NCBI GenBank assembly: GCA_016714815.1
Contig: JADKBZ010000004.1
Location: forward strand, 372,001-436,000
Origin: Holophagales bacterium
Lineage (GTDB): Bacteria; Acidobacteriota; Thermoanaerobaculia; UBA5066
Length of the DNA stretch: 64,000 nt
Direction: 5' to 3'
Shown: positions 23,005 to 32,354 of the stretch, piece by piece
How positions within the stretch are numbered: position 1 is the stretch's first letter
How the letters are laid out: each line of letters opens with the position of its first letter
Made by a program: the position numbers and the translations under genes
The notes under the pieces: generated by a model
Databases searched by the model: none
What the model was told of the DNA's origin: nothing
Seen by the model: only the letters and a program-made list of their open reading frames with translations

Positions 23005-26000
23005 TCACGGCACCCTCTTCGGCAGCCGCGGTCCGTAGTCCGGGTACTTCGGCCTCTTCGGCTTCACGGGCGGGCTCTTCGCCAGCGCCTCGAGTGCGAG
23101 CTGAACGGCGCGCTCGAGCTGCGGCTCCTTCCCCTGCCGGACCAGCGCCGGGTCCTCCTCGACCTCGACGTCCGGAGCGATGCCCACGTTTTCCACTTCC
23201 CACTCGCCCTCCGTCCCGTAGAGGCCCCAGCGGGGCGCGGTGACCGAGCCGCCGTCGATCAGCGCGGGATACCCGCCGATCCCGACGAGGCCGCCCCAGG
23301 TTCTCTTCCCGACGATCGGGCCGAGCTTCGCCTTCCGGAAGAGCCACGGCAGCGCGTCTCCCCCGGAGCCCGACATCTGGTTGGCGAGCATCACCTTCGG
23401 CCCGAAGACGGTCTGCGCCGGATCGACCACGTCCTCGCCCTCGCGAGAGGCATTCGCCATCGTCGGCGTCCGCGCGAGAAGGTCGACGATGTAGTCGGCG
23501 ATGTTGCCGCCGTGGTTGAAGCGCTCGTCGAGGACGAGCGCCTCCTTGCCGACCTCCGCGAAGTAGTAGCGGTTGAAGTTCGTGAAGCCCCCGGCGAACG
23601 TGTCGGGGATGTAGACGTAGCCGACCCTTCCTCCCGAGAGGGCGTCGACCTTCTTCCGGTTCTCCTCCATCCAGGTCCGGAGGCGCAGCGTCCCCTCCGA
23701 CGGTGCGGGAACGACCGTCACGCGGCGCGATCCGCTCCCGTCGGACTTCGACCCCACGGTGAGGACGGTCTGCTTCCCGGCGGTGCCGAGGAAGAGGCGG
23801 TGGACGTCGTCGTCCCCCTTCAGCTCCCGACCGTTCACGGCGAGGAGGAAGTCCCCTTCCTTCACGTCGACGCCCGGCTGCGTCAGCGGCGCCTTCAGTT
23901 TCGGGTTCCAGTTCTCCCCGGCGAGGATCCTCGAGATCCGGTAGCGCCCTTCCGCAACGGTGAAGTCGGCGCCGAGGAGGCCCACCGACACCTTCTCCTG
24001 CTCAGGGACGGCACCGCCGTTCACGAAGACGTGCCCGAGGACGAGGTGCCCGAGCATCTCCTCGAAGAGGAGATTCAGGTCGTCGCGCCCGCCGACGCCG
24101 TCGACGAAGGGAGCGTAGGTCCGCTCGGCGGCGGCGAGGTCGAGACCGTGCGCGCCCGGGTCGTAGAGGAAGTCGCGCTGGAGGCGCCACGTCTCGCGGT
24201 ACATCTGACGCCACTCGGCGCGCGGGTCGACCCAGACCTCGAGGCCTTCCGTCTTCAGGGTGCCGTCCCCCGGCTTCGGCGCCTTGTCGGAAGGGACGAG
24301 GAACCGGCTCTTCTTCTGCGCGTAGAGGACCTTCGTCCCGTCGAAGGAGACGAGGAGCGCCGGCTGACCGCCGTAGGCTCCGCTCCCGCCGTCGATCTTC
24401 TCGACGAACTTCTCCACCTTCCGCGCCTTCAGGTCGAAGCGGTGGACGTCGAGCGGCGCCGGGTTCTCGTCGCCGAACTCGAAGTAGTCCTCGGCCGAAT
24501 AGGCGACCGGAGCCTGGAGGAGGAAGACGATTCCCTCGGCTCCGGCCTCGAGCGCGACCCAGTTCGCCCTGTCGACGGGGAGCGCCACGATCCGCTGGTC
24601 GAGCCCCGCGAAGTCGATCTTCACCGGCTCCGGCGGCTTCCTGGCATCCTTGGCGTCCTTGGCGTCCTTGGCGTTCTTGGCGTTCTTCGCGTCCGTACCG
24701 CCCTTCGCGGCGTCACCCTTTCCGCCGTCCGCCTTCTCCTCCGCGCTCTTCGCGTCCCTGGAATCCTTCGCGTCCTTCGCGTCCTTCGCGTCGACCGCCC
24801 CCTCCTCGTCGCTTTCCGGAGCGACGGGCGACGGGAGGTCCTTCCGGAGCACGGCCGCGTAGAGGCTGCTCGTCACCGGCCGGCTCATGCTCGTCATGTC
24901 GAGCCAGCCCTGGGCGAGGCCGGCGTCCGTGCTGGCGAGGAAGAAGAGGTACTTGCCGCCCCGGTCGAACCGGGGCGACGTCGCGTCGCTCCGGCCGTCG
25001 GTCACCTGCCTCGACTTCTTCTCCTCGAGCGAGTGGACGAAGACCGCGCGGAAATGGTTCGGGAGCTGCTTGGCGTAGGCGAGCCAGCGCGAGTCGGGCG
25101 ACCAGGCCGGGTCGAGGTTCGAGAAGGGCGTGTCGTAGAGGTCGGAGTCGACCTTCGCCCTCGTCCCCTTCTCGACGTCGACGACCCAGAGGTTCATCCG
25201 TTTATCGGTCAGCGCGATCCTCTTCGAATCGGGCGACCAGCGCGGCGCGTAGAAGAACGACGGCGGCAGGCCGAGGTCGAGCTTCCTCACCGGCCCCATC
25301 CCGTCGGGCGCGGCGAGGTGGAGCGCGTATTCGCCCGACTCGTCCGAGAGCCACGCGACGCTCTTGCCGTCGGGCGAGAAGGACGGGTCCCGGTCGGCGA
25401 CGCCCGGGCTTTGCGTGAGGTTTCGCGCGTCCCCCTTCTCGGCGGGCACGGAGAGGATCTCGCCACGGGCCTCGAGCAGGACGCGCTTCCCCGTCGGCGA
25501 GAGCGCCACGTGAAGGAGCTGCTCCGGCTCCACCTTGCGGAAGCCCGCGCGGACCTGCGGAAGGTCGGCGGAGATCGTCACCGGCACCGTCTTCGTCGCC
25601 CCCGAGGCGAGGTCGAAGAGCTTCAGCTCACCGAACTGGTCGAAAACGATCGCGCCGGGCCCTGCCGAGGCCGACTGGACGTCGAAGCCGCCGGGGTTCT
25701 TCACGACCTCGCGGACCGCGCCCCCCTTCACGTCGAAGGCGAAAAGCGTCGCCGGCCCGTTGCGGTCGGAGAGGAAGTAGACCGTCTCGCCGACCCACAT
25801 CGGCCGCCGGTCGTTCGAGTTCTCGCGCGGGACCTTCGCAACCCTCGAATCCGAAAGGTCGGCGATCCAGACGGGCGTCGTCTGCCCGCCCCGGTACTTC
25901 TTCCACGCGGCCTGCCACTGCGGGAAGGGGACGTAGGCGAGGCGCTTTCCGTCGGGCGAGTAGCAGGCGTCGGCCCCGGACGGGAGCGGCAGCTCCTCGG

Positions 26001-26439
26001 CCGGGCCGCCCGCGACCGGCACCGTGAAGAGCTTCGGGAGGTCGCGCGCCGTCCGGCGCATCGAGACGAAGAGAACCTTCTTCCCGTCGGGCGTGAAGCC
26101 CACCGCGACGTCCGGCCCCGGGTGGTGGGTCAGCCTCCGCGGCTCGCCGCCACCCGCCGGGACGACGTAGACGTCCTCGTTTTCGTCGTACGTCCCCGTG
26201 AAGGCGACCGTCGTGCCGTCGGGCGAGAAGAGCGGCCGGCGGTTCCTGAGCTGCCCGCTCGCGAGCCGGCTCGCCTCGCCCCCCTCGCGCGGGACGGTCC
26301 AGATCTCTCCCGCGAAGGCGAACGCGATCCGCGTCGCCGAGAGGGACGGGTCCTGGAGGAGCCGCGGCGGCGGCGCCGCGTTCGCCCCGAAAGTCGAACA
26401 GAGAACGAGCAGCGCAATGGCGGTCGGAACCTGGCGCAT
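23005..26439 (-). CDS. Tricorn-like S41 serine protease, paralogue 1
   Basis: A 1144-residue exported relative of the Tricorn protease, which trims peptides. A signal peptide (RQVPTAIALLVLCSTFGANA) is followed by TolB/PD40-type beta-propellers (repeated SPDGK motifs, about residues 25-510). Next come a Lys/Asp/Ala-rich low-complexity insert (about 545-600), the Tricorn C1 helical domain (GLDLAAAERTYAPFVDGVGGRDDLN, with the catalytic His region VLGHVF), a PDZ domain (VKEGDFLLAVNGREL) and the S41 fold. The nucleophile is in NQMSGSGGDALPWLF, and ENVGIAPDVEVEED holds the conserved Glu region. ATG 26439 has GAGGT upstream and a TAGAAT box at 26465-26460. It is paralogous to 28984-32301. Confidence 0.9.
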   Translation of the reverse strand: MRQVPTAIALLVLCSTFGANAAPPPRLLQDPSLSATRIAFAFAGEIWTVPREGGEASRLASGQLRNRRPLFSPDGTTVAFTGTYDENEDVYVVPAGGGEPRRLTHHPGPDVAVGFTPDGKKVLFVSMRRTARDLPKLFTVPVAGGPAEELPLPSGADACYSPDGKRLAYVPFPQWQAAWKKYRGGQTTPVWIADLSDSRVAKVPRENSNDRRPMWVGETVYFLSDRNGPATLFAFDVKGGAVREVVKNPGGFDVQSASAGPGAIVFDQFGELKLFDLASGATKTVPVTISADLPQVRAGFRKVEPEQLLHVALSPTGKRVLLEARGEILSVPAEKGDARNLTQSPGVADRDPSFSPDGKSVAWLSDESGEYALHLAAPDGMGPVRKLDLGLPPSFFYAPRWSPDSKRIALTDKRMNLWVVDVEKGTRAKVDSDLYDTPFSNLDPAWSPDSRWLAYAKQLPNHFRAVFVHSLEEKKSRQVTDGRSDATSPRFDRGGKYLFFLASTDAGLAQGWLDMTSMSRPVTSSLYAAVLRKDLPSPVAPESDEEGAVDAKDAKDAKDSRDAKSAEEKADGGKGDAAKGGTDAKNAKNAKDAKDAKDARKPPEPVKIDFAGLDQRIVALPVDRANWVALEAGAEGIVFLLQAPVAYSAEDYFEFGDENPAPLDVHRFDLKARKVEKFVEKIDGGSGAYGGQPALLVSFDGTKVLYAQKKSRFLVPSDKAPKPGDGTLKTEGLEVWVDPRAEWRQMYRETWRLQRDFLYDPGAHGLDLAAAERTYAPFVDGVGGRDDLNLLFEEMLGHLVLGHVFVNGGAVPEQEKVSVGLLGADFTVAEGRYRISRILAGENWNPKLKAPLTQPGVDVKEGDFLLAVNGRELKGDDDVHRLFLGTAGKQTVLTVGSKSDGSGSRRVTVVPAPSEGTLRLRTWMEENRKKVDALSGGRVGYVYIPDTFAGGFTNFNRYYFAEVGKEALVLDERFNHGGNIADYIVDLLARTPTMANASREGEDVVDPAQTVFGPKVMLANQMSGSGGDALPWLFRKAKLGPIVGKRTWGGLVGIGGYPALIDGGSVTAPRWGLYGTEGEWEVENVGIAPDVEVEEDPALVRQGKEPQLERAVQLALEALAKSPPVKPKRPKYPDYGPRLPKRVP
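24641..24793. repeat. intragenic minisatellite encoding KDA-type repeats
   Basis: A run of 9-bp units close to GCGTCCTTC and GCGTCCTTG, read on the minus strand as Lys-Asp-Ala repeats. It comprises two tandem blocks separated by a variable Gly/Lys stretch. The period is a multiple of three, so copy-number change would lengthen the linker without a frameshift. Confidence 0.7.
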
Positions 26440-26540
26440 CAGTGGTACCTCGAGCGGAGATTCTAGCCATGCACGCGGGCGGCGCGATGCCGCTGCCGAA
26501 CCCCGGCCGCAGGGAGGAGAATTCCTCCCGGAGGATCCCG

Positions 26541-27014
26541 ATGGACACCGTCGTCTACACGCTCGTCCCTCCCCAGGGGAAGGCGTCCACAGCACTCTGG
26601 TTCCCACCGATCATCCTCGTCGTCGTCCTCCTCGTCGTCGGCATCCTCGTGACGAAGACGATCGCCGGGGCGAAGAGCTCGACGTTCGCCCTCTCGAGCT
26701 CGGGTCTGACGATCCGCGGCGACCTCTGGGGCCGGACGATTCCCGCCGCCGCCCTGCGCGGAGGCAGCGCGCGCATCGTCGACCTGCAGAGCGAGCCCTC
26801 CCTCGCCCCGCGCCGCCGCACCGCGGGAACCGCCATTCCCGGCTACCGGAGCGGCTGGTGGCGCCTCGCGAGCGGAGAGAAGTCGCTCCTCTACCTGACG
26901 GCGACGGACCGTGCCGTCCACGTCCCGACGACGGAGGGCTTCTCACTCCTCCTCTCCGTCGACGCGCCCGAGCGCTTCGTCGCTCAGCTCAAGCGGGTCG
27001 CCCCCGCCGGCTGA
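26541..27014 (+). CDS. membrane-anchored bacterial PH-domain protein
   Basis: 157 residues: one transmembrane helix (FPPIILVVVLLVVGILVT, about residues 20-37), then a bacterial pleckstrin-homology-like domain. The pattern SGLTIRGDLWGRTIPAAAL, ARIVDLQSEPSLAPRRRTAGTAIPGYRSGWWRLASGEKSLLYLT matches the bPH family of small membrane proteins. Function is unknown. The ATG at 26541 has GGAG upstream (GGAGGATCCCGATG), the same sequence that precedes the methyltransferase start. The coding frame also extends upstream to 26442, but the Shine-Dalgarno decides for 26541. It lies divergent from Tricorn 1 and convergent with the methyltransferase. Confidence 0.75.
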   Translation: MDTVVYTLVPPQGKASTALWFPPIILVVVLLVVGILVTKTIAGAKSSTFALSSSGLTIRGDLWGRTIPAAALRGGSARIVDLQSEPSLAPRRRTAGTAIPGYRSGWWRLASGEKSLLYLTATDRAVHVPTTEGFSLLLSVDAPERFVAQLKRVAPAG

Positions 27015-27033
27015 CCGGCCGCCGGGCCATCTC

Positions 27034-28008
27034 CTACGCCCGGAACGCCTCCACGAGAGCGTCCATCCGCTCGCCGTCACGCGTCAGGCGCGGCCTCTCG
27101 AAACCGGCCTCCACGAGCCACGAGGCGATCTCCTCGAACGTGAAGGTCCCCCCCGCCTCGGTCCCGACGAGCATGTTCACGGCGAAGAGGGCGCCGGAGC
27201 GCGGAACGGTCCGGTCCGGCGACATGACGTGGTCGCGGATGACGATCCGCCCGCCCGGGACGAGCGCGTCGTGCACCTTCCGGAAGAGGGCGACGTTCTC
27301 GACGGGACCGAGCATGTGGATGATCGCCGAGACGAAGGCGAGGTCGTGCCCTTCGGGGAAGGCGTCGGTCCGCAGGTCGCCCGCCACGAGTTCGACCCGG
27401 TCGCCGAGCCCCGCCGCCACGACCCGCTCCCTCGCCAGCTCCACGACCGCCGGCAGGTCGAAGAGCGTCGCCCGAAGGCCGGGGACGGCCCTCACGAACG
27501 CGAGCGTGTAGGTGGCCGGCCCGCCCCCCACGTCGAGGAGCCGGCGCGCGGAGCCCGGCTCCACCGCCGCGACGATGCCGTCGGCCTGCGGCGCGGCGAC
27601 AACGTTCATCGCCCCGATGAACGACCGGGTCCAGCCGTCGCGGTCGCCCTCGCCCGGACGCGACCCGGCGACGACCTCGGTCAGGCGCGACCAGCGCTCC
27701 CAGAGGTTCACGGAGTGGAGCGCGAGCGGAAGAAGGCTCTTCTCCCCGTGCGCCGAGAGAAGCGGAACGAGCGCTGCTGGCGTTCTCCAGCACCCATCCG
27801 TCTTTTCGAGCAGCCCGGTTGCCGCCAGGGAGTCGAGGAGGATCGCCAGGCCACGCGGGTCGGCCCCTCGCGCCTCGGCCGCTTCCGCCAGAGAGAACGG
27901 GCGATCGGCGAGGAGCGTGAAGAGGTCGAGCTCGGCGGCGGTCAGGAAGACGCGCGTCTCCATGAACCCGCGGGCGAGGGCGGCGAGGGACTCGGGGGTG
28001 TGGGGCAT
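27034..28008 (-). CDS. SAM-dependent methyltransferase, O-methyltransferase type
   Basis: 324 residues. An N-terminal winged-helix dimerisation domain (residues ~15-80: FLTAAELDLFTLLADRPFSLAEAAEARG) is followed by a Rossmann methyltransferase domain. The SAM site is RRLLDVGGGPATYTLAF, followed by ATLFDLPAVVELARERV and GDLRTDAFPEGHDLAFVSAIIHML. This architecture is that of small-molecule O-methyltransferases (plant O-methyltransferase/hydroxyneurosporene type). The substrate is unknown. ATG 28008 has GGAGG upstream; a further in-frame ATG at 28023 abuts the dispersed repeat and is less likely. Confidence 0.85.
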   Translation of the reverse strand: MPHTPESLAALARGFMETRVFLTAAELDLFTLLADRPFSLAEAAEARGADPRGLAILLDSLAATGLLEKTDGCWRTPAALVPLLSAHGEKSLLPLALHSVNLWERWSRLTEVVAGSRPGEGDRDGWTRSFIGAMNVVAAPQADGIVAAVEPGSARRLLDVGGGPATYTLAFVRAVPGLRATLFDLPAVVELARERVVAAGLGDRVELVAGDLRTDAFPEGHDLAFVSAIIHMLGPVENVALFRKVHDALVPGGRIVIRDHVMSPDRTVPRSGALFAVNMLVGTEAGGTFTFEEIASWLVEAGFERPRLTRDGERMDALVEAFRA

Positions 28009-28023
28009 CGGGATCCTCCGCAT

Positions 28024-28046
28024 GGGGTCAGGTCTTCATTTACTAT
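28024..28046 (+). repeat. dispersed GGGGTCAGGTCTT repeat, copy C (diverged)
   Basis: GGGGTCAGGTCTT followed by CATTTACTAT, very like the start of copy A including its CTACTAT tail. It fills most of the gap between the EamA and methyltransferase genes. Confidence 0.55.
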
Positions 28047-28057
28047 CATAATCGGTC

Positions 28058-28930
28058 CTACGCCCTCCGCCTCGTAACCGCCATCGCGATCCCCCCAAGG
28101 ATCGCCGCCGCCGACAGGACGAGCCGGAGCGTGACGCTTTCGCCGAGAAGGACGACTCCCCCGAGCGCCGCCAGCGGCGGCGCCGAAAGCTGGACGAGCG
28201 CGGCCCGCGTCGTCGTCAGCCCGCGCAGCGCCGCGTACCAGATCGCGTAGCCCCCTCCGGAGGCGAGCGCTCCCGACGCGACGGCGAAGCCGAGCCCCGC
28301 CGCTGAGAGATGTGGCGCCGGGAAGTGCGGCGCGCCGAAGCGGGCCGCAAGGAGGCTCGCAACGAGCGCGAGCGGGGTGGCGTAAACGAAGTGCGCCGCC
28401 GTCGCCGCGAGCGGGTCGCTCCGGCTCGACCGGCCGAGGAGCGAGTAGACGCCCCAAGCGACGCCGGCGCCGATCATCAGCATCGACCCCGTGAGATCGC
28501 CCGGACCCAGGCCCGGGAGCGTGAGGGCGACGAGGCCGCCGAGCGAGAGGACGATCCCGGCCCATTCCGAGGTGCCCGGCCGCTCTCCGGCGGCGATCCC
28601 GCGGCTCACCATCGTGACCTGGACGGCCCCGAAGAGGAGGAGCGCCCCGAGCGCCGCGGGAATCCGCGTGTAGGCCAGGGAGAAGGCGAACGCGTAGAGG
28701 AAGAGGGCCGCGGCCGCCCGGAGGTCGCGGGTTCCCGCCGTGGGCCGTCCCGAGAGGCGGACGAGGAACCCCAGCGCGACCGCCCCGGAGAGGAGCCGGA
28801 CGCTCGTGAAGCTCGGGGCGTCGGCGAGGCCCCGGCCGAGGGCCGCCCGGCAGAGGAGGGAGTTCGCGGCGAAACAGGCCATCGCGGCCGCCGTCAGCCC
28901 GAGCGTCCGGAGCGGCGCGTTCGTTCCCAC
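28058..28930 (-). CDS. EamA/DMT-family transporter
   Basis: 290 residues with ten hydrophobic helices in two EamA halves. The first half begins TLGLTAAAMACFAANSLLCRAAL. The second contains WGVYSLLGRSSRSDPLAATAAHFVYATPLALV and ends with the typical LSAPPLAALGGVVLLGESVTLRLVLSAAAILGGIAMAV. It is a drug/metabolite exporter by family; the cargo is unknown. The GTG start at 28930 is divergent from Tricorn 2. It may be transcribed together with the methyltransferase gene, 49 bp downstream across the dispersed repeat. Confidence 0.85.
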   Translation of the reverse strand: MGTNAPLRTLGLTAAAMACFAANSLLCRAALGRGLADAPSFTSVRLLSGAVALGFLVRLSGRPTAGTRDLRAAAALFLYAFAFSLAYTRIPAALGALLLFGAVQVTMVSRGIAAGERPGTSEWAGIVLSLGGLVALTLPGLGPGDLTGSMLMIGAGVAWGVYSLLGRSSRSDPLAATAAHFVYATPLALVASLLAARFGAPHFPAPHLSAAGLGFAVASGALASGGGYAIWYAALRGLTTTRAALVQLSAPPLAALGGVVLLGESVTLRLVLSAAAILGGIAMAVTRRRA

Positions 28931-28983
28931 CGCGCCTATGATCCCATTCGTCCGCGGCCCCCCCGCGGCCGGAAAGGGATCGC

Positions 28984-31900
28984 ATGCGTCTCCGCCTCCT
29001 TGCGCCGCTCGCCCTCCTCGCCCTCCTCGCCCCGCCCGCCTCCGGGCTTCCCGCCTCCGCCCCCGCCGGCCCCACGAAGATGCTGACCGACCCGGCCCTC
29101 TCGGCCGAGCGCGTCGCCTTCGTCTACGGCAACGACCTCTGGACGAGCCGGCTCGACGGCGGCGGCGTCCAGCGGATCACGTCGGGCCCCGGGACGAAGA
29201 CGAGCCCCGCGTTCAGCCCCGACGGCGCGCTCCTGGCCTTCAGCGCCGAGCTGGACGGGAACGTCGACGTCTTCGTCGTCCCGGCGGCCGGGGGCGTGCC
29301 GAAGCGGCTGACGTGGCACCCGGGGCGCGACGTCGTCCAGGGCTTTACGCCCGACGGCAAGGCCGTCCTCTTCTCCTCGCCGCGCGAATCGTTCAACAAC
29401 CGGCACACGCAGCTCTACACCGTGCCGGTCGAGGGGGGCGTCGAGACGAAGCTCCCGATCCCCCACGCCCACCGGGCCGTCTATTCGCCCGACGGGAAGA
29501 CGATCGCCTACACGCCCAACGCGCCGCGGCACCTGCAGTGGAAGCGCTACCGCGGCGGCACCGTGTCGCGGATCTGGCTCTACGACGTCGCGACGCACGC
29601 CGTCGTGAAGGTCCCGCAGCCCGAGGGGCGCTGCAACGACCTCACCCCCACGTGGATCGGCAACACGCTCTACCTCACCTCCGACCGCGACGGCGAGTTC
29701 AACGTCCACTCGTTCGACGCGAAGGCGAAGACGCTCGCGAAGGTGACGTCCCACGCCGACTTCCCGGTCCTCGCCGCGGCCTCCGCCGCCGGGAAGATCG
29801 TCTACGAGCAGGCCGGCCTCCTCCACCTCCTCGACCCGGCGACGAAGAAGGTCACGGATCTACCGATCACCGTGAACGCGGACCTCCTCGAGACGCGCCC
29901 CCGCTGGGCGAAGGGTGCGAAGTGGGTCCGCGACGCGTCGCTCTCCCCGTCCGGCGCGCGCGTGGCGCTGGAGTTCCGGGGCGAGATCGTCACCGTTCCC
30001 GCCGAGAAGGGCGACCCGCGGTACCTGACGAACACGCCGGGAGCCCACGAGCGCAGTCCCGTCTGGTCGCCCGCCGGCAAGGAGATCGCCTACGTCTCCG
30101 ACGCGAGCGGAGAGTACGAGCTCGTCGTCGCCGCCCAGGACGGCAAGGGGACGCCGAAGCGGATCAAGGTCCCCGGCTCCGGCTTCTACGACCGCCTCGC
30201 CTGGTCGCCCGACGGAAAGAAGATCGCCCTCACCGACAACTCGTGGAGCCTCTGGGTCGTCGACGTCGCAACCGGTCAGTCGACGAAGGCCGCCTCCGAA
30301 CGGCTCTACGCCCCGCAGAAAACTCTCCGCCCGAGCTGGTCGCCCGACTCCCGCTGGGTCGCCTACACGCTCGGCGGTCCGACCTACTTCCAGACGCTCC
30401 ACGTCTACGACGTCGTCGACCAGAAGTCGTACCAGATGACCGACGGGCTTTCCGACGTCTCCGACCCCGTCTTCGACAAGGGCGGAAAGCTGATCTGGTT
30501 CCTGGCGTCGACGGACGCCGGCCCGGCGCGGAACTGGTTCTCGCTGAACAACCAGGACGCCCGCGTCACCCGCGGCATCTACGTCGCCACGCTGAAGGCG
30601 GGGACGCCGTCGCCGCTGGCGAAGGAGAGCGACGAGGAGAAGGGCGAGACCGCGAAGGACGCCGACAAGAAGGACGAGAAGAAGGACGACGCGAAGGGCG
30701 CCGCGGCCGCGAAAACCGAAGGCGGAAAGGACGCCAAGGACGCGAAGAAGCCGGAGACGACGAAGGTCGAGCCCGTCGTCATCGATCGCGACGGCCTCGC
30801 GAGCCGCATCGTCGATCTTCCCGTGCCGCCCGCCGGGATCTCCGCGCTCTCTTCCCCCAACGCCGGCGAGGTCTGGTTCCTCCGCGAGGCGGACGGGAAG
30901 ACCGCTCTCCAGAAGTGGGACACGAAGAGCCGGAAGGCCGAGACGATCGCCCCCGACGTGGACGACTACGAAATCTCCTTCGACGGGAAGAAGCTCCTGA
31001 CCCGCACGAAGGAGAGCTGGAGCGTCGGCCCGGCCGGCAAGAAGGGGGACGGGAAGGACGGCGACGGGAAGCTGAAGCTCGACGCGGTCCAGGTACGCGT
31101 CGACCCGCGCGCCGAGTGGCCGGAGATCTTCGACGAGGTCTGGCGGATCAACCGCGACTACTTCTACGACCCGGGAATGCACGGCCGCGACTGGAAGGCG
31201 ATGAGGGCGAAATACGCGCCGTTCCTTCCGCACCTCTCGTCCCGCGCCGATCTCACCCGCCTCATCGCGTGGATGTGCAGCGAGCTCGCCGTCGGCCACC
31301 ACCGGACCGGCGGCGGCGACACGCTCGCCGACGTCACCCCCGTCCCCGGCGGACTCCTCGGCGCCGAATACGAGGTCGCGAACGGCCGCTACCGGTTCAA
31401 GAAGGTCTTCGGCGGCCTGAACTGGAACCCCGAGCTGCGCGCCCCGCTCTCCGAGCCGGGTGTCGAGGTGAAGACGGGCGAGTACCTCCTCGCGGTGAAC
31501 GGGCGGGATCTCGCGCCGCCGGAGAACCTCTACGCCCGCTTCGAGGCGACGGCCGGGAAGATCGTCGAGATCACCGTCGGGCCGGCGCCCGACGGCAAGG
31601 GCTCGCGGACGGTGAACGTCGTCCCCGTCACGGACGAGGCGGCGCTGCGCAACCGCGACTGGGTCGAAGGGAACCTCGCGAAGGTCGAGAAGGCGACCGG
31701 CGGCCGCGTCGCCTACGTCTACGTCCCGAACACGGCGGGCCTCGGCCACACCTACTTCAAGCGCTACTTCTACCCGCAGGCATGGAAGGACGCGATCATC
31801 GTCGACGAGCGGTTCAACGGCGGCGGGAGCGTAGCGGACTACTACATCGAGGCGCTCCGGCGCGAGCCGATCGCCTGGTGGACGATGCGCTACGGCGAGG

Positions 31901-32301
31901 ACATGAAGACCCCGAGCGCCTCGATCCAGGGGCCGAAGGTGATGCTCATCGACGAGACGGCCGGCTCGGGGGGCGACCTCCTCCCCTGGATGTTCCGGAA
32001 GTTCAAGGTCGGGACGCTCGTCGGCCAGCGGACCTGGGGCGGCCTCGTCGGAATTCTCGGCTACCCGGTCCTGATGGACGGCGGCCAGATCACGGCTCCG
32101 AACCTCGCGTTCTGGGCGCCCGAGGAGGGCTTCGGCGTCGAGAACGTCGGCGTTCCGCCCGACGTCGAGGTCGACCAGACGCCGGCCGAGGTGATCGCCG
32201 GCCACGACCCGCAGCTGGAGAAGGCGATCGCGATCGTCCTCGAGCAGCTGAAGAAGAACCCGCCCCAGACGCCGAAGCGGCCTCCGTTCCCCGTGAGATA
32301 G
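28984..32301 (+). CDS. Tricorn-like S41 serine protease, paralogue 2
   Basis: A 1105-residue exported Tricorn-like protease with the same plan as paralogue 1. A signal peptide (RLLAPLALLALLAPPASG) is followed by propeller repeats (SPDGKTIAYTPNA, WSPDGKKIALTDNS, WSPDSRWVAY), a Lys/Asp/Glu-rich low-complexity insert (encoded about 30640-30770), the C1 domain (WRINRDYFYDPGMHGRDWKAMRAKYAPFL, SELAVGHHRTGGG with the catalytic His region), PDZ (VKTGEYLLAVNGRDL) and S41. The nucleophile is in IDETAGSGGDLLPWMF. The ATG at 28984 has GGAAAGGGA upstream, and a TATGAT -10 box lies at 28937-28942. A 13-bp inverted repeat follows the stop. Confidence 0.9.
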   Translation: MRLRLLAPLALLALLAPPASGLPASAPAGPTKMLTDPALSAERVAFVYGNDLWTSRLDGGGVQRITSGPGTKTSPAFSPDGALLAFSAELDGNVDVFVVPAAGGVPKRLTWHPGRDVVQGFTPDGKAVLFSSPRESFNNRHTQLYTVPVEGGVETKLPIPHAHRAVYSPDGKTIAYTPNAPRHLQWKRYRGGTVSRIWLYDVATHAVVKVPQPEGRCNDLTPTWIGNTLYLTSDRDGEFNVHSFDAKAKTLAKVTSHADFPVLAAASAAGKIVYEQAGLLHLLDPATKKVTDLPITVNADLLETRPRWAKGAKWVRDASLSPSGARVALEFRGEIVTVPAEKGDPRYLTNTPGAHERSPVWSPAGKEIAYVSDASGEYELVVAAQDGKGTPKRIKVPGSGFYDRLAWSPDGKKIALTDNSWSLWVVDVATGQSTKAASERLYAPQKTLRPSWSPDSRWVAYTLGGPTYFQTLHVYDVVDQKSYQMTDGLSDVSDPVFDKGGKLIWFLASTDAGPARNWFSLNNQDARVTRGIYVATLKAGTPSPLAKESDEEKGETAKDADKKDEKKDDAKGAAAAKTEGGKDAKDAKKPETTKVEPVVIDRDGLASRIVDLPVPPAGISALSSPNAGEVWFLREADGKTALQKWDTKSRKAETIAPDVDDYEISFDGKKLLTRTKESWSVGPAGKKGDGKDGDGKLKLDAVQVRVDPRAEWPEIFDEVWRINRDYFYDPGMHGRDWKAMRAKYAPFLPHLSSRADLTRLIAWMCSELAVGHHRTGGGDTLADVTPVPGGLLGAEYEVANGRYRFKKVFGGLNWNPELRAPLSEPGVEVKTGEYLLAVNGRDLAPPENLYARFEATAGKIVEITVGPAPDGKGSRTVNVVPVTDEAALRNRDWVEGNLAKVEKATGGRVAYVYVPNTAGLGHTYFKRYFYPQAWKDAIIVDERFNGGGSVADYYIEALRREPIAWWTMRYGEDMKTPSASIQGPKVMLIDETAGSGGDLLPWMFRKFKVGTLVGQRTWGGLVGILGYPVLMDGGQITAPNLAFWAPEEGFGVENVGVPPDVEVDQTPAEVIAGHDPQLEKAIAIVLEQLKKNPPQTPKRPPFPVR

Positions 32302-32318
32302 CCGCCAGGGAGTCCCGG

Positions 32319-32354
32319 CACGGCGCATGCGTAGCCCCGGCCGCATGCGCCGTG
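32319..32354. promoter_or_regulatory. 13-bp perfect inverted repeat over a start codon
   Basis: CACGGCGCATGCG (32319-32331) and CGCATGCGCCGTG (32342-32354), 10 nt apart. Both candidate ATG codons of the next gene (32327 and 32345) lie inside the arms. The hairpin follows the Tricorn stop by 17 bp, so it could work as a terminator, as a translation-blocking element, or both. No T tract follows. Confidence 0.5.
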
